From: Halanaerobiales bacterium
GTDB taxonomy: Bacteria; Bacillota; Halanaerobiia; Halanaerobiales; Halanaerobiaceae
Assembly: GCA_016278485.1 (NCBI GenBank)
Contig: JADQBT010000021.1
Span: 1 to 55,125, forward strand
Reading direction: 5' to 3'
Length of the DNA: 55,125 nt
Part shown: positions 52,960 to 55,125 of the stretch, in pieces
Numbering within the stretch: the stretch's first letter is position 1
Layout of the letters: every line of letters starts with the position of its first letter
Notes under the pieces: model-generated
Seen by the model: the letters and a program-made list of their open reading frames with translations, nothing else
Told to the model about the DNA's origin: nothing
The model's database searches: none
Translations under genes and position numbers: made by a program

Positions 52960-54765
52960 CTAATAACCATATCTTGGAAGGTAAAAAGTGAACTTAGAGC
53001 CCTTACCTTCCTCACTCTCCAACCAAATTCGACCATGGTGAGCATTAATTATTTCTTTGGAAATTGCTAAGCCAAGACCTGTACCTCCACTATCATCTAA
53101 ATCATTACCTGCTCTAACGAACTTGTCAAATATTTTATTTTGATACTCTTTTGGTATCCCTGATCCATTATCCTCAACATAAACCAATATTTTTTGACCT
53201 TTTATATCTGCTCCAATTTTAATTTCACTTCCTGATGGTGAATAGCGTAATGCATTTCCTACCAAATTAGAGATTACCCAACTTATCTTATTTGCATCAG
53301 CTCTTGCAAAAAGATTATCTTCCAACTCTTCTAAATCTATTTTGATATTATTATCATCCGCCTGTTTTTGAAATGGTTTAACTGTTTTAGTAATAACATG
53401 TTTTATATCAGTTTTTTCAAAATCCATTTCAATTTTACCTGATTCAATCTTTGATAAATCTAATAAATCATTTACTAAATCAGTCAGTCTTTCCACATCT
53501 TCATAAGCTGCTGCAAGTAATTCCTCTTGTTCTTCATTTAAATCTCCGGTATCACCTGATAAAACCATATTTAAACTCATATTCATTGATGTTAAAGGTG
53601 TTCTAAATTCATGAGAAACTGTTGATACAAACTCTGACTTCATATTATCAATCTCTTTTAAGCGAGTAACATCCTCTAAGAGTGTAACTGTAAACTGATA
53701 GTCTTCATCCTCTTCTGTAATTTGATTTGTTGAAACCTTATAATGGAATCTCTTATCTTTATCATCAACTGCTATCACCTTATCTTCTGTAGCTTCGGGA
53801 TTTTGCACAAACTCGAATAATTGTTCATTAGGGATGATTTCAAGAAAATGTTTATTTAAGTCTTCTTTGGTTATTGAAAACAAATCACGTGCTGCTTGAT
53901 TTAATAAAACTATAAAATTATCTTTATCTGTTACAATAATGGGCCCAGATACATTATTGACTATTGCTTCTGATTTTTCTTTTTCAATAACTAATTTCTT
54001 TATATTGATTTTCTCATATTCTTGTAATTTATTAATCATATCATTAAATGAATCTGCTAGTTGACCAATTTCATCCTCTGAATCAACCTTAACTTTTTGC
54101 TGGAAATTCCGGTCTGCTACTTTCTTAATACCAATTTTCAATTCATTGATAGGACTTATAATTTGTCGAGTTAAATAAAAACCTATTAAGAGTACAAAAA
54201 TTACAGCTGCAATTGATACCAAAGCAGTAGATATCATAGCTTGATTTGCCTGGGCATTAGCATTTTCCTGTGCTTTTACCATAGCCTCTCTGTTAAGTTC
54301 TCTTAAATTCCTTATATCCTCTTTAATTTCTATAAATAAAGGAAGCAGTGTTTGATTATATACTTGCCATTTTTCAGATTCAGAACCATAATAAAATGAA
54401 TCAAAACTAGTAATAAATTTATAATATTTTTCATCAATACTTAATAATATATCTGCTTCTCCTTCAATCGTGATATTATCTTCTGCTCTTGCTAGAGAGG
54501 TATAAAATTCTTTTTCATTTCTACGAAATATTTCCTGTCCCTTTTCTGTGGGTCCTCTTAATAATAAGAGTAAGGCACTATCTTGACGTTCTAGTGATTC
54601 GACCATATTTTCACTTGCTTTAATACTGCGATAATTTTCTACCATTATTTCATTAATTGCACCAGCCAAACTCTGAAAATTATAAATACCCCAAACTGCT
54701 ACAGCAGATAAAATTAAAATAACTACGAGATATCCAGTTAATATTTTTATTCTGATACTTTTCAT
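52960..54765 (-). CDS. membrane sensor histidine kinase (4-helix sensor, HAMP, PAS)
   Basis: 601 aa. A first membrane helix (residues 9-30), an extracytoplasmic helical sensor (about 31-170), a second helix (about 178-200), HAMP (about 201-255), PAS (about 265-380), HisKA (STVSHEFRTPLTSM), and HATPase_c with NLVGNALRYSP, EDNGSGIP and GTGLGLAISK. The layout is that of WalK/PnpS-type kinases. Cognates are the two receiver proteins just downstream. Its stimulus is unknown, but co-transcription with Trk genes suggests osmotic or K+ stress. AAAGGAG precedes the ATG. Confidence 0.93.
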   Translation of the reverse strand: MKSIRIKILTGYLVVILILSAVAVWGIYNFQSLAGAINEIMVENYRSIKASENMVESLERQDSALLLLLRGPTEKGQEIFRRNEKEFYTSLARAEDNITIEGEADILLSIDEKYYKFITSFDSFYYGSESEKWQVYNQTLLPLFIEIKEDIRNLRELNREAMVKAQENANAQANQAMISTALVSIAAVIFVLLIGFYLTRQIISPINELKIGIKKVADRNFQQKVKVDSEDEIGQLADSFNDMINKLQEYEKINIKKLVIEKEKSEAIVNNVSGPIIVTDKDNFIVLLNQAARDLFSITKEDLNKHFLEIIPNEQLFEFVQNPEATEDKVIAVDDKDKRFHYKVSTNQITEEDEDYQFTVTLLEDVTRLKEIDNMKSEFVSTVSHEFRTPLTSMNMSLNMVLSGDTGDLNEEQEELLAAAYEDVERLTDLVNDLLDLSKIESGKIEMDFEKTDIKHVITKTVKPFQKQADDNNIKIDLEELEDNLFARADANKISWVISNLVGNALRYSPSGSEIKIGADIKGQKILVYVEDNGSGIPKEYQNKIFDKFVRAGNDLDDSGGTGLGLAISKEIINAHHGRIWLESEEGKGSKFTFYLPRYGY

Positions 54766-54787
54766 CTAATTTCTCCTTTCTTAAAAC

Positions 54788-54817
54788 AAAAAATCCATTA
54801 CAGTTAACTGTAATGGA
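54788..54817 (-). terminator. leader terminator below c-di-AMP riboswitch
   Basis: A perfect 24-base palindrome (54794-54817, arms TCCATTACAGTT and its complement) gives a 9- to 10-bp stem with a TTAA loop. It is followed by T residues (54793-54788). It lies between the riboswitch and the kinase start and is the likely off state. Confidence 0.88.
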
Positions 54818-54874
54818 GCATTAAACATCCCTAATTAATATCTATATCTATAAATATTCTAGGTAATTTAAGTT

Positions 54875-55003
54875 TTCTGCTCCTTTAGGTGTCTACGAGG
54901 TTAGCTGTCGGGCTAGAAGCAAAAGATCTTCTTCCTTAATGGATAAGCCCCAAAAAAATTGGGTCCCCCGCTCTTTATAAATATAAAGATTAGACAACAG
55001 AAA
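54875..55003 (-). ncRNA. cyclic-di-AMP riboswitch (ydaO-yuaA type)
   Basis: Conserved blocks of this class are all present on the minus strand in order: TTGTCTAATC, AGCGGGGGACCC, TTTTTTGGGGCTTATC, CCCGACAGCTAACCTCG and CACCTAAAGGAGC. A P2 hairpin (CTTTATATTTATAAAG) follows the first block, and P1 closes with TTCTG/CAGAA. In Bacillus such switches turn off K+ uptake and wall genes when c-di-AMP rises. A terminator 58 bases downstream fits an OFF switch. Confidence 0.93.
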
Positions 55004-55025
55004 TACGATTTATTTTGTTTACATT

Positions 55026-55054
55026 ATTAAACCACATTTTCAATGTAATGTCAA
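55026..55054 (-). promoter_or_regulatory. promoter of kinase-trk operon
   Basis: TTGACA (55049-55054), 17 bases and TTTAAT (55026-55031) lie just upstream of the c-di-AMP riboswitch. The start site would be about 55019. Confidence 0.8.
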
Positions 55055-55125
55055 CTAGATATGTAAAAAAGATAGTGTCAAGTTACCTTTGGATTTAGAG
55101 AAGACTCCCTTTTTGTAATTATTAA
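55055..55125. other. right-edge sequence, nothing recognised
   Basis: No coding frame or RNA is seen. A second TTGACA (minus strand, near 55080) has no matching -10 at a proper distance. Confidence 0.4.

Noticed and set aside
54788-54817. 24-base palindrome as a regulator operator
   Set aside because: Its T-run on the minus strand and place between riboswitch and gene make an intrinsic terminator the simpler reading.
1-55125. CRISPR arrays, insertion sequences or prophage
   Set aside because: No regularly spaced repeats, transposase, integrase or phage structural genes were seen.

Overview
The window is a low-GC chromosome segment from a strictly anaerobic, amino-acid-fermenting Firmicute. 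A halophilic Halanaerobiales-type organism is the best guess. Pointers are the AT-rich sequence, AGGAGG ribosome sites, a complete selenoprotein glycine reductase operon, a coenzyme-B12 ribonucleotide reductase, a Trk potassium system under a cyclic-di-AMP riboswitch, a T-box leuS leader, and a Bmp-type binding protein whose signal peptide has no lipobox cysteine. The taxonomic call is inference; no rRNA gene is present. There are no phage, IS, CRISPR or rRNA sequences, so this looks like ordinary chromosome with several strong RNA switches.

Layout. 85-4031: a PAS histidine kinase diverges from an XRE repressor across a dyad-rich intergenic region; then the selenocysteine tRNA (minus strand), a small membrane protein and a sugar-dehydrogenase-like beta-propeller. 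4089-5526: fetA-fetB metal exporter (plus). 5510-18676 (minus): a long one-direction block grdX-trxA-grdE-grdA-grdB-trxB-grdC-grdD-cysteine desulfurase-selA-selB-xth. It is headed by a consensus promoter and a tandem glycine riboswitch with a terminator (18729-19016). grdA and grdB each contain an in-frame UGA read as selenocysteine, so simple ORF calling breaks them. 19050-23257: MATE pump, RseC-like protein, an unannotated 49-aa zinc-ribbon protein, feoB and feoA behind a Fur-box promoter. 23282-27401: metallophosphoesterase and ParB/Srx-fold pair, leuS with T-box. 27416-30591: rsfS, LCP protein, yqeK, nadD and a small coiled-coil membrane protein.

30699-38150: gamma carbonic anhydrase, old yellow enzyme and an MFS transporter (plus), then GDPD, LTA-synthase-like sulfatase, MBL-fold hydrolase and a GNAT (minus). 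38256-44284 (minus): GntR regulator, Bmp nucleoside-type ABC importer and a CDA-fold deaminase, apparently one purine/nucleoside salvage operon. 44571-49128: aldo-keto reductase with two 4Fe-4S clusters coupled to a duplicated membrane protein, then nrdJ. 49329-55054: promoter, c-di-AMP (ydaO-yuaA) riboswitch, terminator, histidine kinase, two response regulators without DNA-binding domains, two TrkA proteins and TrkH.

How the parts work together. Glycine should release transcription of the reductase operon, which also makes the selenocysteine-insertion proteins SelA and SelB. Thioredoxin and its reductase feed electrons to GrdA, and GrdC/GrdD turn the Se-carboxymethyl intermediate into acetyl phosphate. 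At the right end c-di-AMP should shut down a potassium-uptake operon that carries its own phosphorelay. selD is not in the window.
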